Positions 43,028 to 53,101 of a DNA stretch of 64,000 nucleotides are shown here, one piece after another. Made by a program: the position numbers and the translations under genes. The DNA is taken from the NCBI GenBank assembly GCA_963674685.2, contig CAXXWT010000009.1, forward strand, positions 970,244 to 1,034,243, read 5' to 3'. Each line of letters begins with the position of its first letter. Position 1 is the first letter of the stretch. Below the pieces are notes generated by a model, which saw only the letters and a program-made list of their open reading frames with translations, did not search any database and had not been told where the DNA came from. The DNA is from G963674685 sp963674685 (GTDB lineage: Bacteria; Lernaellota; Lernaellaia; JACKCT01).

Positions 43028-46000
43028 ATGTTAAAAAAATTCATCGTCCTTTTGACAGCTGCTTTTTGTTTGTGTGCAATGACAACGGCTGTCGCAACGG
43101 CCGGATATCCGAAATTGGCCAATTATTATCTCAAACTTTTTCTGAGCGCCGAAGAAGTCACGGATTTGCAGAAGTGGGATGCCTATGTTCTTCCGCTGGA
43201 GGATCTCGATAGCGTGTATTGGGATGATGCTCTTTACAACCAGCCGACGTATTTCTATCAGGACAGCACGCAAGTTGTTGTCTGGAACGGCGACCTGAAT
43301 GCCGGACCATCCGGCAGCAGCAGTATTGGAGCCCTCCAGCATGATTTGTTTTCCAAAGTGGATGACGGCGCCGATCATTGGTGGTTGCTTGGCGTAGGCT
43401 CGGAGTTGACGGGCGCCGTCAGCGCCTCCGATACGGTCATTCCCGTGACCGACGCCCGGCAGTTTCAATATGTGACATCGGCAAACGAACTCAGAAACTT
43501 TGCCGGGTTGATGGTCGACAGCGAGCATATGTTCATTTCAAGCGTTGATACAAATACGAATGAAATTACCGTCACTCGCGGACATTCCGAAGGAATTTTT
43601 ACGCCGGCGTCTCACCTGGCTGGGGCAGAAGTGCGTCCGCACATAGAATTTTGGGTGTACCGTAACGAAGCGGATGACGCTTTGATGGTTGATTGGATGA
43701 TCGATTCAACCGATGCATGTCCCGTCAAAACGATCGAGGGGACGCCTTATCGATGGAACACATACATCCCGCAATGGATGGAAAACCAGCTGGCTTCCGA
43801 ACCTGACAACACGGGCATTTATTGGGATGACGTATGGGACGGCATCAGCGGGCTCAACAGGCATCCGGACACGCTGCTTCCCCACGTTGACGCCGATCGC
43901 GACGGCCTGCCCGACGATGCGGACGAGCTTGATCTGAGCTGGGTGCAGGGCATGAAAACGATATTCGCCCAATCGGGCGCGTTGCAGCCTTTGAGACCCA
44001 TTCAAGGCAATATGCAGCGTTTCCTGCCCGGATATTACCCGTATCTCGACGGAATGCTGACGGAATCATTTCAATCCTTCTGGGAAGGCGACGCCTCGCC
44101 CTGGTCGAAATACGCCACGTTGGCTTATGGCGTGCATCGCCTGCCGAATTTTATTTCCGTCAACGTCAGTACCGAATTGAACGACTATGCCGCCTTCCGA
44201 TACAACCTTGCGTTCGCGTTGCTGACCGGCGCGTATTTCAGCCTGGATGTCGGCCCGACCGATCATGGCCAGCAAATCTGGCGCGACGAATACGGCGGCG
44301 GCGACAACTCGGGAGTCACTCATCTCGGACAGGAATATCTGGGTGATCCTTCAGGCGCCGCATGGCCGGCGGGCTACCATGGGCCGAATGTCGTCGAGTG
44401 CTTCGATTTCATCTGCGAAGACGGCTGGACGCGCAATGCCGCGGATCCGGCAAGCGCCGATTTCAGCATCGTCTCGGGGCCGGCGACAACCGGCAGCAAT
44501 GCGCAACGCATCACCGTGAATTATACGACGTCGCCTGATTACGCCATCAATCTTCAGCAGGGCAACCTTTCCTTGGTCGCTGAAAAACGCTATGCGTTGA
44601 GTTTCTTCGCCAAGGCCGATGCAACCAAAACGATATATACAACCGTACGAGAAAACGGCTACGAATACGATAGTCTGCTGGGGCGTTCGGTGGAAATCGG
44701 GACGGCCTGGAAGGTCTACATTCTGCCATTTCATACGATCAGTTGCCCTGCCGTGACGCTCGACGACATGAAGGTGGAATTCGACTTGGGCGCGGCGACG
44801 GGCTCGGTCGATATTTCACGGGTAAGAATCTTAAACGAGGATGGCGATGCGCCCATGGACTGGGCGGCTTCGCTCACGCAAAAAGCCGACTGGGATCAGT
44901 CGAAAGCCCTTGCCACTATTCTCAACGGTGATTTTGACGCCGTGGACCCCTGGGATCACTGGACAAAATACGATCCGAATTCAAAAGCCAACTGGCAGAT
45001 CGTCTCCGGACCGAACGGATCGGACAACGCGGCGCAAATACAGGTTCAGGAAATTGTCAGCCCCAACTATAACGTTCAGATCTATCAGGACAACATCCAG
45101 CTATTGCCGGAAAAACAATATATCTTTTCTTTTTATGCGCGTTCCTCGACCCGGCGGTCGATCTATGCCGGGGTCAGTCTGTTTCATACTCCATGGACCG
45201 ATTACGGCGGAAAAACTTTCTACCTCACTTCGCTTTGGCAACGGTATTCGATGGTGACTTCGACAGCCGGCGTCCTCGAAGAAAACCTGGACAACATCAA
45301 GCTCGGATTCGCTTTGGGCGACGCGGCGAGCGACGTTGAAATCGCCCATGTATCCGTGGCGGAGTTTTCCTCCGACGCCTGGTTGCCGAACCTTGTTCGT
45401 GATCGTACTTACCAGGATCAGTGGAAGCAATGGATCCTTACCGAAAGTGCCGCCGGTCTGGCGAATTGGACCATAACGGCGGGCATTCAGGCGAGCGAAA
45501 ACGCAACCCGCATCACGATACCGTCGGCGCAAGCCGGCCAGTACGCCTATCTCCAGCAAGAAAAATTAACCCTGGCCGCGAACAGGCAATATCTCGTCAT
45601 GATCTGGGCGCGGTCTTCCGGACACCACACGGTCCGGGGCGATCTGAGCAATTATGGTTCGTCCTGGGTCAGTTTCAACTCCTGCGGTTCTACGGCCGAA
45701 AACTGCGGACTGGCCAGCGCCCCGGTCGATACGCAGTGGCAGCCCATCATTTTTACTGCGGGTTCTTATGGCTTTAGCGCCGACAACCTGACCAATCCCA
45801 CGCTGACCATCTCCGTCAGCGGTGAAGAAGGCTGGGTGGAGATCACCAGGGCCGCGGTGATCGAGGCCGGCCCCATGGTGTATGCCCGCACCTTTGCCGA
45901 AGGCCAGGTTCTGGTCAACATGACCGAATGGCCCGCTTTCGTCTGGCTTGACGAGTCGCGCTGGAAAATCAACGGATCGGAGGATCCGACGCACAATTCC

Positions 46001-46615
46001 GGAGACTACGTGGGATTTTTGACCATGGATTCATCGGATGCGTATATTCTGACGGACACCTACCCCTCAGCGGTCGATTTGATCGAGTTTTCCGCCACGC
46101 GAATATCGGAAGGAATCGAATTGCAATGGCTGACCGGAACGGAGTTGATGTGCGGCGCGTTTACGATTTTACGGTGCGCGCTTAGCGACGGGGCGACGGA
46201 CTGCCGTCTTGACGAGCACGTGGAACTCGACATGATCCTTCCTTGCGCCAACGATTCAAACGGCGCCGAGTATTCGACCGTCGATAACGAAGCGGAAGCC
46301 TTCATCGCTTATTCTTACTATCTGCGTGAATATGAAACCACCGGCAACGTTCGCGATTACGGACCTTTTCTCATTTCCGCCGGCCGGGAAAACATCGGCT
46401 GGACTCGCCACGAAATATCGGCCGTTTCTCATCATGACGGAAACCATAATGCCGGAAATGATTTTGCCGACGTCGCTTTCGCTAAATCTCGAACAGGAGC
46501 TTTCGATAGAGATTATACCGATGACGATGACGATGACGACAGCGACGAATACCATGTCGCGCCGCTATCCGACTCGGATGAGGACGGCTATATCGGAGGA
46601 TGCGGCGGCCGTTAG
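43028..46615 (+). CDS. Large secreted glycosidase-like protein with CBM-like modules and Asp-rich C-terminal tag
   Basis: A 1195-residue exported protein with a signal peptide (about residues 1-25). Residues about 30-450 resemble putative glycoside-hydrolase TIM barrels of the GHL type (TGIYWDDVWDGISG near 260, GMLTESFQSFW near 340, FALLTGAYFSLDVGPTDHG near 400). Three similar beta-sandwich modules follow at about 455-615, 631-785 and 790-950, each with a Q-x-N/L-L..EKxY..SFxA(K/R) pattern as in CBM4/9-type modules. A fibronectin-like segment (VDLIEFSATRISEGIELQW) is near 1015. The tail is DYTDDDDDDDSDEY and ends DGYIGGCGGR, similar to the GGCGCL tail at 18749. AGGAG precedes the ATG by 6 nt. 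It probably acts on an extracellular polysaccharide. Confidence 0.8.
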   Translation: MLKKFIVLLTAAFCLCAMTTAVATAGYPKLANYYLKLFLSAEEVTDLQKWDAYVLPLEDLDSVYWDDALYNQPTYFYQDSTQVVVWNGDLNAGPSGSSSIGALQHDLFSKVDDGADHWWLLGVGSELTGAVSASDTVIPVTDARQFQYVTSANELRNFAGLMVDSEHMFISSVDTNTNEITVTRGHSEGIFTPASHLAGAEVRPHIEFWVYRNEADDALMVDWMIDSTDACPVKTIEGTPYRWNTYIPQWMENQLASEPDNTGIYWDDVWDGISGLNRHPDTLLPHVDADRDGLPDDADELDLSWVQGMKTIFAQSGALQPLRPIQGNMQRFLPGYYPYLDGMLTESFQSFWEGDASPWSKYATLAYGVHRLPNFISVNVSTELNDYAAFRYNLAFALLTGAYFSLDVGPTDHGQQIWRDEYGGGDNSGVTHLGQEYLGDPSGAAWPAGYHGPNVVECFDFICEDGWTRNAADPASADFSIVSGPATTGSNAQRITVNYTTSPDYAINLQQGNLSLVAEKRYALSFFAKADATKTIYTTVRENGYEYDSLLGRSVEIGTAWKVYILPFHTISCPAVTLDDMKVEFDLGAATGSVDISRVRILNEDGDAPMDWAASLTQKADWDQSKALATILNGDFDAVDPWDHWTKYDPNSKANWQIVSGPNGSDNAAQIQVQEIVSPNYNVQIYQDNIQLLPEKQYIFSFYARSSTRRSIYAGVSLFHTPWTDYGGKTFYLTSLWQRYSMVTSTAGVLEENLDNIKLGFALGDAASDVEIAHVSVAEFSSDAWLPNLVRDRTYQDQWKQWILTESAAGLANWTITAGIQASENATRITIPSAQAGQYAYLQQEKLTLAANRQYLVMIWARSSGHHTVRGDLSNYGSSWVSFNSCGSTAENCGLASAPVDTQWQPIIFTAGSYGFSADNLTNPTLTISVSGEEGWVEITRAAVIEAGPMVYARTFAEGQVLVNMTEWPAFVWLDESRWKINGSEDPTHNSGDYVGFLTMDSSDAYILTDTYPSAVDLIEFSATRISEGIELQWLTGTELMCGAFTILRCALSDGATDCRLDEHVELDMILPCANDSNGAEYSTVDNEAEAFIAYSYYLREYETTGNVRDYGPFLISAGRENIGWTRHEISAVSHHDGNHNAGNDFADVAFAKSRTGAFDRDYTDDDDDDDSDEYHVAPLSDSDEDGYIGGCGGR

Positions 46616-46660
46616 ACTTGAAGTTATTATCGTATGAAAGCCGCCGGAAAACCGTTTACT

Positions 46661-47734
46661 TTATCGCATCAAATCTTCTTCAACCTGGTAGCGCCCGTTC
46701 CAGCGTTTCAATAAAACCTGGGGATTTTTCTCGTCCGTGCAGTCGATATAGGCATATGTCCTTTCGATGCTTCGACCCAGATTGGCGATTTCCAGGGAAA
46801 TGAGTTCCGTCCAGGTGCCTGTGTTGATGTACTCCCCATAGGCTCCGTAACGGCGGTGCGTCCATTTGTGAGAGTGCCCGAAAATGACGTATCGGTAGCT
46901 GGTGTTTTTCAGGATGTTGAAAGCGCCCTCGTCCATGGATTCATGCGTCATGGCGTTCATGATTCGGTTCGGTGAAAGGGTGAATTCGCGGCGCCTGACG
47001 GGATCGCGGGAAAAGCGGTTACGCATCCAAAAGCGAATAATGGCAGACAACATTTTCCAAAAGAAAGCGTTGTCATTCAAAAAAGCGTATTTCAGATAAA
47101 TTTTAAAAGGTTTCACCTTGTCGATGTAGTGCCGGTGCTTTTTCATGGAACTTAAAAATTCCATGACGAAAACGCTGCCCCAGGGCATGCGGAAAACGTG
47201 ATCGCCTTTGGCGTCCCTGTAGGTGAAGTTTTTTGTATTGAACGAATGTAAAAACTCGTGTTGATTCCCGTGGGCCACGTAGATGCCGCAGAAAGTATAA
47301 GCCCGCTCGAAAAAGCGCGTTGCCGGCCCGATCCTGTCGATCAGAAGCTTTTGCACTTTCGGCCACAGCAGGCCGGAATCGTGGTTTCCGGGCAGAAACG
47401 TTACGCGGTTTCTCGGCCGGGCCGAGAAAGCCCAGAGAGCGTCGAATATCTCCTTGTGACCTTCGAAGATCCGCTGGATCTTCCACATGGCGCTGAGTTC
47501 GGTTTCCCGATTTGTTACCGGATCGCGATCGTCGATGATCAACATCTCGAAGAAATCGCCGTTGATGATCAGTTCCACATGATCGTGAAAAAAAAGCCTG
47601 CCGCCGTAATAGTTGATGAATTCGATGAGTTTGCCGTCTTCTCGAAAATCTTCCTGCTCGTTCAAGTTGCCCTTCTCATCGAGAACGCCTTTGCCGATGT
47701 GAAGGTCGCTGATGATCAGTTTAATTTTACGCAA
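46661..47734 (-). CDS. Calcineurin-like metallophosphoesterase
   Basis: A 357-residue metallophosphoesterase with all five metal motifs: ISDLHIGKG (residue 8 on), NGDFFEM near 57, LPGNHDSG near 115, VAHGNQHE near 153 and FGHSHKW near 295. No signal peptide. The start is TTG at 47734 with GGAG just upstream; no ATG precedes the conserved ISDLH. The large insert between the GNHD and GHSH motifs and the C-terminal region point to a phosphohydrolase of unknown substrate, possibly UDP-sugar or lipid related. It stands alone between two accessory genes. Confidence 0.9.
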   Translation of the reverse strand: MRKIKLIISDLHIGKGVLDEKGNLNEQEDFREDGKLIEFINYYGGRLFFHDHVELIINGDFFEMLIIDDRDPVTNRETELSAMWKIQRIFEGHKEIFDALWAFSARPRNRVTFLPGNHDSGLLWPKVQKLLIDRIGPATRFFERAYTFCGIYVAHGNQHEFLHSFNTKNFTYRDAKGDHVFRMPWGSVFVMEFLSSMKKHRHYIDKVKPFKIYLKYAFLNDNAFFWKMLSAIIRFWMRNRFSRDPVRRREFTLSPNRIMNAMTHESMDEGAFNILKNTSYRYVIFGHSHKWTHRRYGAYGEYINTGTWTELISLEIANLGRSIERTYAYIDCTDEKNPQVLLKRWNGRYQVEEDLMR

Positions 47735-47835
47735 ACGGCTCTCCGCTCATTGATCCGACGAATACATTGCAGGTTCGGGCATTCTTCCTGCTTTCTATCT
47801 TATCCATGCGTGATGATTAGTAAAGACGAATGATG

Positions 47836-47914
47836 ATACGCGCGTGGCATGGACAGGCGCCCTCGCTTAACTCGGGTCGAGGAGCTTGTCCATGCCAGGC
47901 GCTTGCATGCGTAT
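47836..47914. repeat. Large imperfect hairpin in the intergenic region
   Basis: The core TGGCATGGACA (47845-47855) pairs perfectly with TGTCCATGCCA (47887-47897). Inner CCTCG/CGAGG (47861-47865 with 47878-47882) and outer ATACGC/GCGTAT (47836-47841 with 47909-47914) extend it. It lies just beyond the alpha-galactosidase gene end and upstream of the metallophosphoesterase. No T-tract follows, so it is not a simple terminator. Confidence 0.6.
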
Positions 47915-47930
47915 ATGATGAATTCGCCTT

Positions 47931-50609
47931 TTAGTTCCCCGTAAAACTCAACTCCCAGATCATGTCGCTGAACCAGTCGCCTTCTTCCTGGCCGTTGACG
48001 TCTTCAACGGTGAACCTGAGGTCGAGAACCTGCCCGCCTTCGACGTCGGTGTACTGCGTGTCGGCGTCGTTGATCTCAAGGTCTTCGGTCAGATTGAACT
48101 GTACGTCGTCAAACGCATATCCGTCGGGAATGAAAAAGGCCAGATGATGCGCAAAAGGCGCCAGCACGGTTCCAACGGAGGCCTCCTGCGTGCCGGTGAG
48201 GACCATCTGGCCGGCATCCCACCGGATATCGCTGACGACCTTCACACCGCCCAGGACATGACGATTCGTGCCCAGGAATTGCGGGTGATCCTGCACTTCA
48301 CGCAAAGCGACAACGCGCGGCGCGTGGGCGGGAACTTCCAGGCTCAAGGATCCGCTGACGGTTCCCAGATAGCTTTCCGTCCAGTATTCGTATGCGTGGT
48401 ATGTCGCGGTCGCATCAAGCCGGGTTTCGGTGAAATCGACAGTGATCTCTCTGTCCTCGTCAGGCATCTGGATATACGGAAGAACGGTGAAATCCACGTT
48501 CTTTCCCCAGTTGAGCAGGCCGAAGACGTGATAAGGCTCGACGAAGTCCTCTACGGGCAAAGACCAAACTTCCGCGTATTCTCTTTGCAGGATATCCAGG
48601 GGCCTGCCGCCGATGCCGTAAACGGGCATGATGCTGCGGTAGCCGGCGATCCAGTCGGGTTCAAGGTCAACCAGCCGGTCGCCGATTTTGACCAGGCCGC
48701 CCTGCAGGGCGACGGCGGAGCAGAAAGTCAGGGATTCATTCAACGTCAGCGGTTCGAATTGCTCTTCTTTGTGAGGGCGGAAAAAGATCAGGTCGGGGTG
48801 ATTGACCCAGACGCGATTGTGCAGCCACCACCAGCGCGAAGCATCCCTGTACATGGGTTTCAATCCCTGGTTGCCGATGGGATCCTCGGGTTTTTCGCCT
48901 TCGAAAGACGGCATGGTGTCCAGCGTCAGGCGCAACGAATCGATAAGGCCGTAGTTCCATCCTTTGATCGCCACGTTCAGGAAAAAGATGTCGTCGCCGA
49001 GAATTTCCCGAAAAATTTTCACGCCTTCTCGGTAAAATTCTCCGCGCGTCGCGTTGTCGTTATACCATCTGGTGCTCATGGGGCCGCGATAGGCGAAATC
49101 GAGTTTCACCCACTGGACTCCCCAATCCACCAGATCGTTGACAACGCCACGCAGGTGTTCCTGAGCCGCCGGATCGGTCAGATCCAGGGAAAATTCAGCG
49201 TCGTCCAGAATGCCGCCCAGAAGCGGATCGGCGAAAAGCTCGGGGTGCGTGTTGTAGATTTCCGAATCTTTGTGGCCCAGAAAACCGGATATCCACAGAC
49301 CGGTCTGAAAGCCCTTGTCTTTCGCCCGTTGCATCAGCCATTCCAGGCCGTTCATGTCTCCATGAGGGGGAAACCGGTCTTCTCTGACATCCCAATCGCC
49401 GTCATAATAATCCCAGCCGTCGTCGATCTGAAAATAATTCATACCCCAGCGGCGCAGTTCCCTGTCGGCGAAGTCCATGTTGTCGACAATGATCTCTTCG
49501 TTGATGTTCGTTCCGTAACCGCCGGACGAACCGCTGCCCGACCAGGAGTTCCAGCCGACGGGCACGCCGATCTCCGGGTGACGCTCGGTCCATGTCTGAA
49601 TGTTGAGCCATGCCTTGATGCGGCTTGCGAAGGTCTCCAGCGCGTCAAAAGGCGTCGGTTCGCTGAAGTCGACAACGACCGCTTCGGCGTCGAGAGACTC
49701 TCCGGGCTCGATATATTTCGCGGGATCGTACTGGCAGGCGATATGCAGCTTGCTGCCGTGATCCTCGCGATGCGTCGGCGCGGTGAATACCACAGTCTGC
49801 GCGATAGCATTGGAAAGCGCGCCGGCCACAAAGCTTCTTCCCGTGACCTGATTATAAATCAGGGCGCTCCACGTGGAATGCACGGGAACCGTTCCCGGAA
49901 AATACGGGGCGATAAATTCCAGATAGTTCAAAGTCCCGTTGGTCAGGACGCGCAGATCCGGTCCCGCGCCCATATGCAGAGCGCCGAGAGGTTGGTCGGC
50001 GCGCAATGGGTACATGGCGCCGATGTTCACGCGCTCATCGGTATTGTTCACCAGGCGCATATTCATCAAAACGAAAGCCTCGGCGTCGAACAGCGTGAAT
50101 TCCAGTTCCATATCCGGATCGCCTTCTTCTTTGCCTTCGAATGTGATCAAAAGCGTCATGCCCTGTCCCAGGGCGTTTTCGGCGTCTTCCGCCGACCACG
50201 TCGCCGGGGCCATGTCGGGACTTCTCCAGCGATGCTCGGGAACGACGACGTTGGAATAAGCGACGGAAATCGCCTTTTCGACGACGACCTCGCCCTCCCC
50301 GTCGTAAATGCTGTATCGCCCCGTGGCGACGTTGTACTGAAAATCGACTTTGTTGTTCACCAGGCCGACGAAATCTCCGTTTTCGTAAGACTCGACTTCG
50401 TCTCCCGGCGTCGCGTCATCGTCGTTGTCGTCATCGGCGTCGTCATTGACGTCATCGTCCGCGTCGTCGTTGGCGTCGTCATTGACGTCATCATCCGGCG
50501 AATCGGAATCGTTATCGTCATCGTCATCACCGCACCCGCACGCAGTAAAGCAGGAGGCGAAAATGACGGCGAGAATCAGGATCAAGCTCATTTGGGAAAT
50601 TTTTCGCAT
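47931..50609 (-). CDS. Asp-rich lipoprotein with GH36-type alpha-galactosidase domain
   Basis: An 892-residue exported lipoprotein. The ATG at 50609 follows GGAAGG at about 8 nt; a TTG five codons earlier is rejected. The signal ends with two candidate lipid cysteines (FASC at 20, FTAC at 24), followed by G-C-G-D-D-D-D-D and an Asp-rich tract to about residue 65. The catalytic part resembles GH36/GH27 alpha-galactosidases: VGWNSWSGSGSSGG near 355, DNMDFADRELRRWGMNYFQIDDGWD near 385, and the nucleophile Asp504 in WVKLDFAYR. A N-terminal beta-sandwich and a C-terminal domain flank the barrel. A surface-anchored enzyme releasing alpha-galactosyl residues from a plant or algal polymer is likely. 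Confidence 0.88.
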   Translation of the reverse strand: MRKISQMSLILILAVIFASCFTACGCGDDDDDNDSDSPDDDVNDDANDDADDDVNDDADDDNDDDATPGDEVESYENGDFVGLVNNKVDFQYNVATGRYSIYDGEGEVVVEKAISVAYSNVVVPEHRWRSPDMAPATWSAEDAENALGQGMTLLITFEGKEEGDPDMELEFTLFDAEAFVLMNMRLVNNTDERVNIGAMYPLRADQPLGALHMGAGPDLRVLTNGTLNYLEFIAPYFPGTVPVHSTWSALIYNQVTGRSFVAGALSNAIAQTVVFTAPTHREDHGSKLHIACQYDPAKYIEPGESLDAEAVVVDFSEPTPFDALETFASRIKAWLNIQTWTERHPEIGVPVGWNSWSGSGSSGGYGTNINEEIIVDNMDFADRELRRWGMNYFQIDDGWDYYDGDWDVREDRFPPHGDMNGLEWLMQRAKDKGFQTGLWISGFLGHKDSEIYNTHPELFADPLLGGILDDAEFSLDLTDPAAQEHLRGVVNDLVDWGVQWVKLDFAYRGPMSTRWYNDNATRGEFYREGVKIFREILGDDIFFLNVAIKGWNYGLIDSLRLTLDTMPSFEGEKPEDPIGNQGLKPMYRDASRWWWLHNRVWVNHPDLIFFRPHKEEQFEPLTLNESLTFCSAVALQGGLVKIGDRLVDLEPDWIAGYRSIMPVYGIGGRPLDILQREYAEVWSLPVEDFVEPYHVFGLLNWGKNVDFTVLPYIQMPDEDREITVDFTETRLDATATYHAYEYWTESYLGTVSGSLSLEVPAHAPRVVALREVQDHPQFLGTNRHVLGGVKVVSDIRWDAGQMVLTGTQEASVGTVLAPFAHHLAFFIPDGYAFDDVQFNLTEDLEINDADTQYTDVEGGQVLDLRFTVEDVNGQEEGDWFSDMIWELSFTGN

Positions 50610-50654
50610 TGGGAATCCTTCCAAATTTGATTTTGCGGCGCTAAACTAACCTAA

Positions 50655-50686
50655 GTCAGGTTTCTTTTAAAGTGCTTAAACCTGAC
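50655..50686. promoter_or_regulatory. Inverted repeat between divergent Asp-rich lipoprotein genes
   Basis: GTCAGGTTT (50655-50663) and AAACCTGAC (50678-50686) are perfect inverted repeats 14 bases apart in the 104-base gap between the divergent GH36 lipoprotein gene and the dockerin-like lipoprotein gene. The layout fits a shared operator. No further copy was found in the window. Confidence 0.45.
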
Positions 50687-50713
50687 ATATTACTCGCATT
50701 ATCAGGAGTTTGC

Positions 50714-53098
50714 ATGAAGCCAAAATATCGTTTCCGGTTGATCGTTGTGATGCTTTTTATCGCGCTGCTTTCCGGTTGCGGCGATGACGATGATGATTCA
50801 TCCGATAGTGGCGACGATGTTGTCGATGATGATAGCGATGGCGTTGATGACGATGCGAACGACGACATCGACGATGATTCCGACGACGACGCGGATGATG
50901 ACGCGAACGATGATGCCGATGACGACGACACAGTGGACGACGACATCGATGATGATGTGGACGATGACGCGGACGACGACGATCCCATCACTCCGCCGAC
51001 AACCAACGAAACCGCTAAAGCCGACGCATTCAGGTTGTTTTACAAGGAGCGGAGCCAACGCGCCCTTTTGAGCCTCAATCGCTTTTCCATTGCCGGGGAC
51101 GCCGCCATGGGCAACGCATTTTTACTCACGGCTATCGCCAAGGACGGAAACGAATACGAGGTCGTCCCAGGACCCGAGGGTAACAACTACTTCGGCGAAA
51201 CCGCATTTACCACGTGGAAAATTTATCAGGCTTTGGGCGGCCGGGACATGGAGTTATCGCTGATTCGCCTGTTCGAGGGACTGGCTTTCAACGAAGCCGT
51301 TTCCGGTCACCCCGGCCTGACGACTCGTGAGGCGCTTCCGGGGTGGACGCGCGTCATGGACGGCGTCAGCGACACGATTACCCGAACCAAATGGGGCGAA
51401 GCCGTGACTCCGCCTGTAACATATGATGCATCTTTGGAGCAGGAAATTCTGGATACCTTTTTCGACGGACTCATTTTCACGTATCGCGAAAATCCTGAAG
51501 AGTACATGTTCAACTTCAAGGCGATTCATGAGTTGACCAACTTCGCCATTACGTACGTGTTCGACGAATTGGATCACGATCCTCCCTTCCTGCGCGTTTC
51601 CGATTGCTGTTCCTCTTTTATGATCTCTCAAAAAGGCATCTGGGAAGGCGCCTACTGGGGCAATCAGGATTCCCGGGACAACTTCACCGCCTCCGCCATG
51701 GGCTTCCTGGCGGCTTTGGAGGCGGTCAACACGGAAGGTTTGCCGGATGATCTGGCCCAGGCGGCGCAAAAAGCCGTCGAAGCCGGAAATCGCACCGGTG
51801 ACTCCATTATTGAAAACAACAGCGTTTTAATGACGGTGGACGAATGGCACGACTACGAGACGCTGACCGCCGCGGGAACCATGAATCCGGACGGCGAAGT
51901 GGAATGGCAGGATCTGGGCAGCCTCGCCGCCTGTCAGGCCGCCTATCTCGCGCAGGCCGTCTCCACGGATGGATTGAGCTGGCCGGTCCCTGAAATCCCT
52001 TTGGCCCGCTCCATTGAAACGGATGTTATTCGACTCCTCTTCGACGAACTGGGACTTCCCGAGCCGACGCTGCCCATGGTGACGTGTAGGGATCTGGATA
52101 CGGCCATAATCGGCATCAGTTGGGGAGACGTATTGGATTTTGAGATTTTCGACCGCCCATGGATCGAAATCGCGCGATTCATCGAATCCATCTTCCCCGG
52201 CGTTTTCGCGGATCTGCTCGGCGGCATGATGGATGATTTCGTGGAACTGGAGCTTGGCGCCGTCGGGATCTGCTATTACGCGCAGATCGTCGAAGACGAG
52301 CAGCTTTTCCACGAGGCGCAGCAGACACTGAACCACTTCGTTCAGTTGCAGAAAATTCTCGCCGAACTGGTTTACGGAATCGTCGCCGCCGACGACACGC
52401 GCAGCGAATTTGTCGGCGCGTTATCCGAAGAGCAGATTCAAAGCGGCCTTCGCAGCACCAACGACATGCTTTACCGAGCCGCGGCTTATTCCCGCATGTT
52501 CGGCATCGATTCGCCGCTGGATTATTTCAACTCTTTCCAGCTTGGCGACGAGCGCACGGACTACATCGAGTCCTTCCTCGACCTACAGGACACGCAGCCC
52601 TCGCCTCTTTTAACGGACCAGCAAATCTACGATCAGGTCGAAGCGCGCCTGGCTTCCATGACCGACCGCGCGCCCTGGCGCATCGATCGCTATCGCGATC
52701 GATTCGGGGATGCGCCCCCGGTCAGGCGCGCGGGCGACGGATATGAGTGCGTGGCTCCGCTGGGACCGCCGGATGAATGGATGGCGACGGAGAATCCGCA
52801 TCACACGGAACTGCGTGATATTAAACTGTGGTTCGAAGGTCCTCTTTGCATGTTTTCGCCGGAGACCCTGGATTGTTCATGGGCGAAACTCGGGTGCGCC
52901 CCGGCGGATTTCGACGGCAGCGGCCTTGTGGACGCGGCGGACGGGATATTATTCGACGCCGCCTGGAACACGCACGGCCAGGGCGCTTCCTGCGGCAGTG
53001 AAAACAACTGGTGCGACGGCGCCGATGTGGATCAAAGCGGCGTGCTCGACGCCGACGACCAGGGATTCATGGATGCAGCCGCGGGGTGCGTGCGTTAA
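50714..53098 (+). CDS. Asp-rich lipoprotein with C-terminal dockerin-like repeats
   Basis: A 794-residue exported lipoprotein. The ATG at 50714 with AGGAG upstream starts a clean lipoprotein signal (IALLSGC, Cys22), followed by G-D-D-D-D-D and an Asp-rich tract to about residue 92. The central 600 residues are mostly helical and show no recognised family (WKIYQALGGRDMELSLIRLFEGLAFNEA; IWEGAYWGNQDSRDNFTASAMGFLAALEA). The C-terminus has two dockerin/EF-hand type loops, DFDGSGLVDAAD and DVDQSGVLDADD, about 35 residues apart, predicted to bind calcium. Its end lies 3 bases from the end of the convergent beta-helix gene. An extracellular, perhaps cohesin-binding or calcium-stabilised surface protein is inferred. 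Confidence 0.82.
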   Translation: MKPKYRFRLIVVMLFIALLSGCGDDDDDSSDSGDDVVDDDSDGVDDDANDDIDDDSDDDADDDANDDADDDDTVDDDIDDDVDDDADDDDPITPPTTNETAKADAFRLFYKERSQRALLSLNRFSIAGDAAMGNAFLLTAIAKDGNEYEVVPGPEGNNYFGETAFTTWKIYQALGGRDMELSLIRLFEGLAFNEAVSGHPGLTTREALPGWTRVMDGVSDTITRTKWGEAVTPPVTYDASLEQEILDTFFDGLIFTYRENPEEYMFNFKAIHELTNFAITYVFDELDHDPPFLRVSDCCSSFMISQKGIWEGAYWGNQDSRDNFTASAMGFLAALEAVNTEGLPDDLAQAAQKAVEAGNRTGDSIIENNSVLMTVDEWHDYETLTAAGTMNPDGEVEWQDLGSLAACQAAYLAQAVSTDGLSWPVPEIPLARSIETDVIRLLFDELGLPEPTLPMVTCRDLDTAIIGISWGDVLDFEIFDRPWIEIARFIESIFPGVFADLLGGMMDDFVELELGAVGICYYAQIVEDEQLFHEAQQTLNHFVQLQKILAELVYGIVAADDTRSEFVGALSEEQIQSGLRSTNDMLYRAAAYSRMFGIDSPLDYFNSFQLGDERTDYIESFLDLQDTQPSPLLTDQQIYDQVEARLASMTDRAPWRIDRYRDRFGDAPPVRRAGDGYECVAPLGPPDEWMATENPHHTELRDIKLWFEGPLCMFSPETLDCSWAKLGCAPADFDGSGLVDAADGILFDAAWNTHGQGASCGSENNWCDGADVDQSGVLDADDQGFMDAAAGCVR

Positions 53099-53101
53099 GC
53101 G

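Noticed and set aside
48144..50630. An 828-residue open frame on the plus strand opposite the GH36 lipoprotein
   Set aside because: It is the exact antisense of a recognisable enzyme, has no ribosome-binding site or domain, and arises from the codon bias (GAC/GTC-rich) of the real gene.
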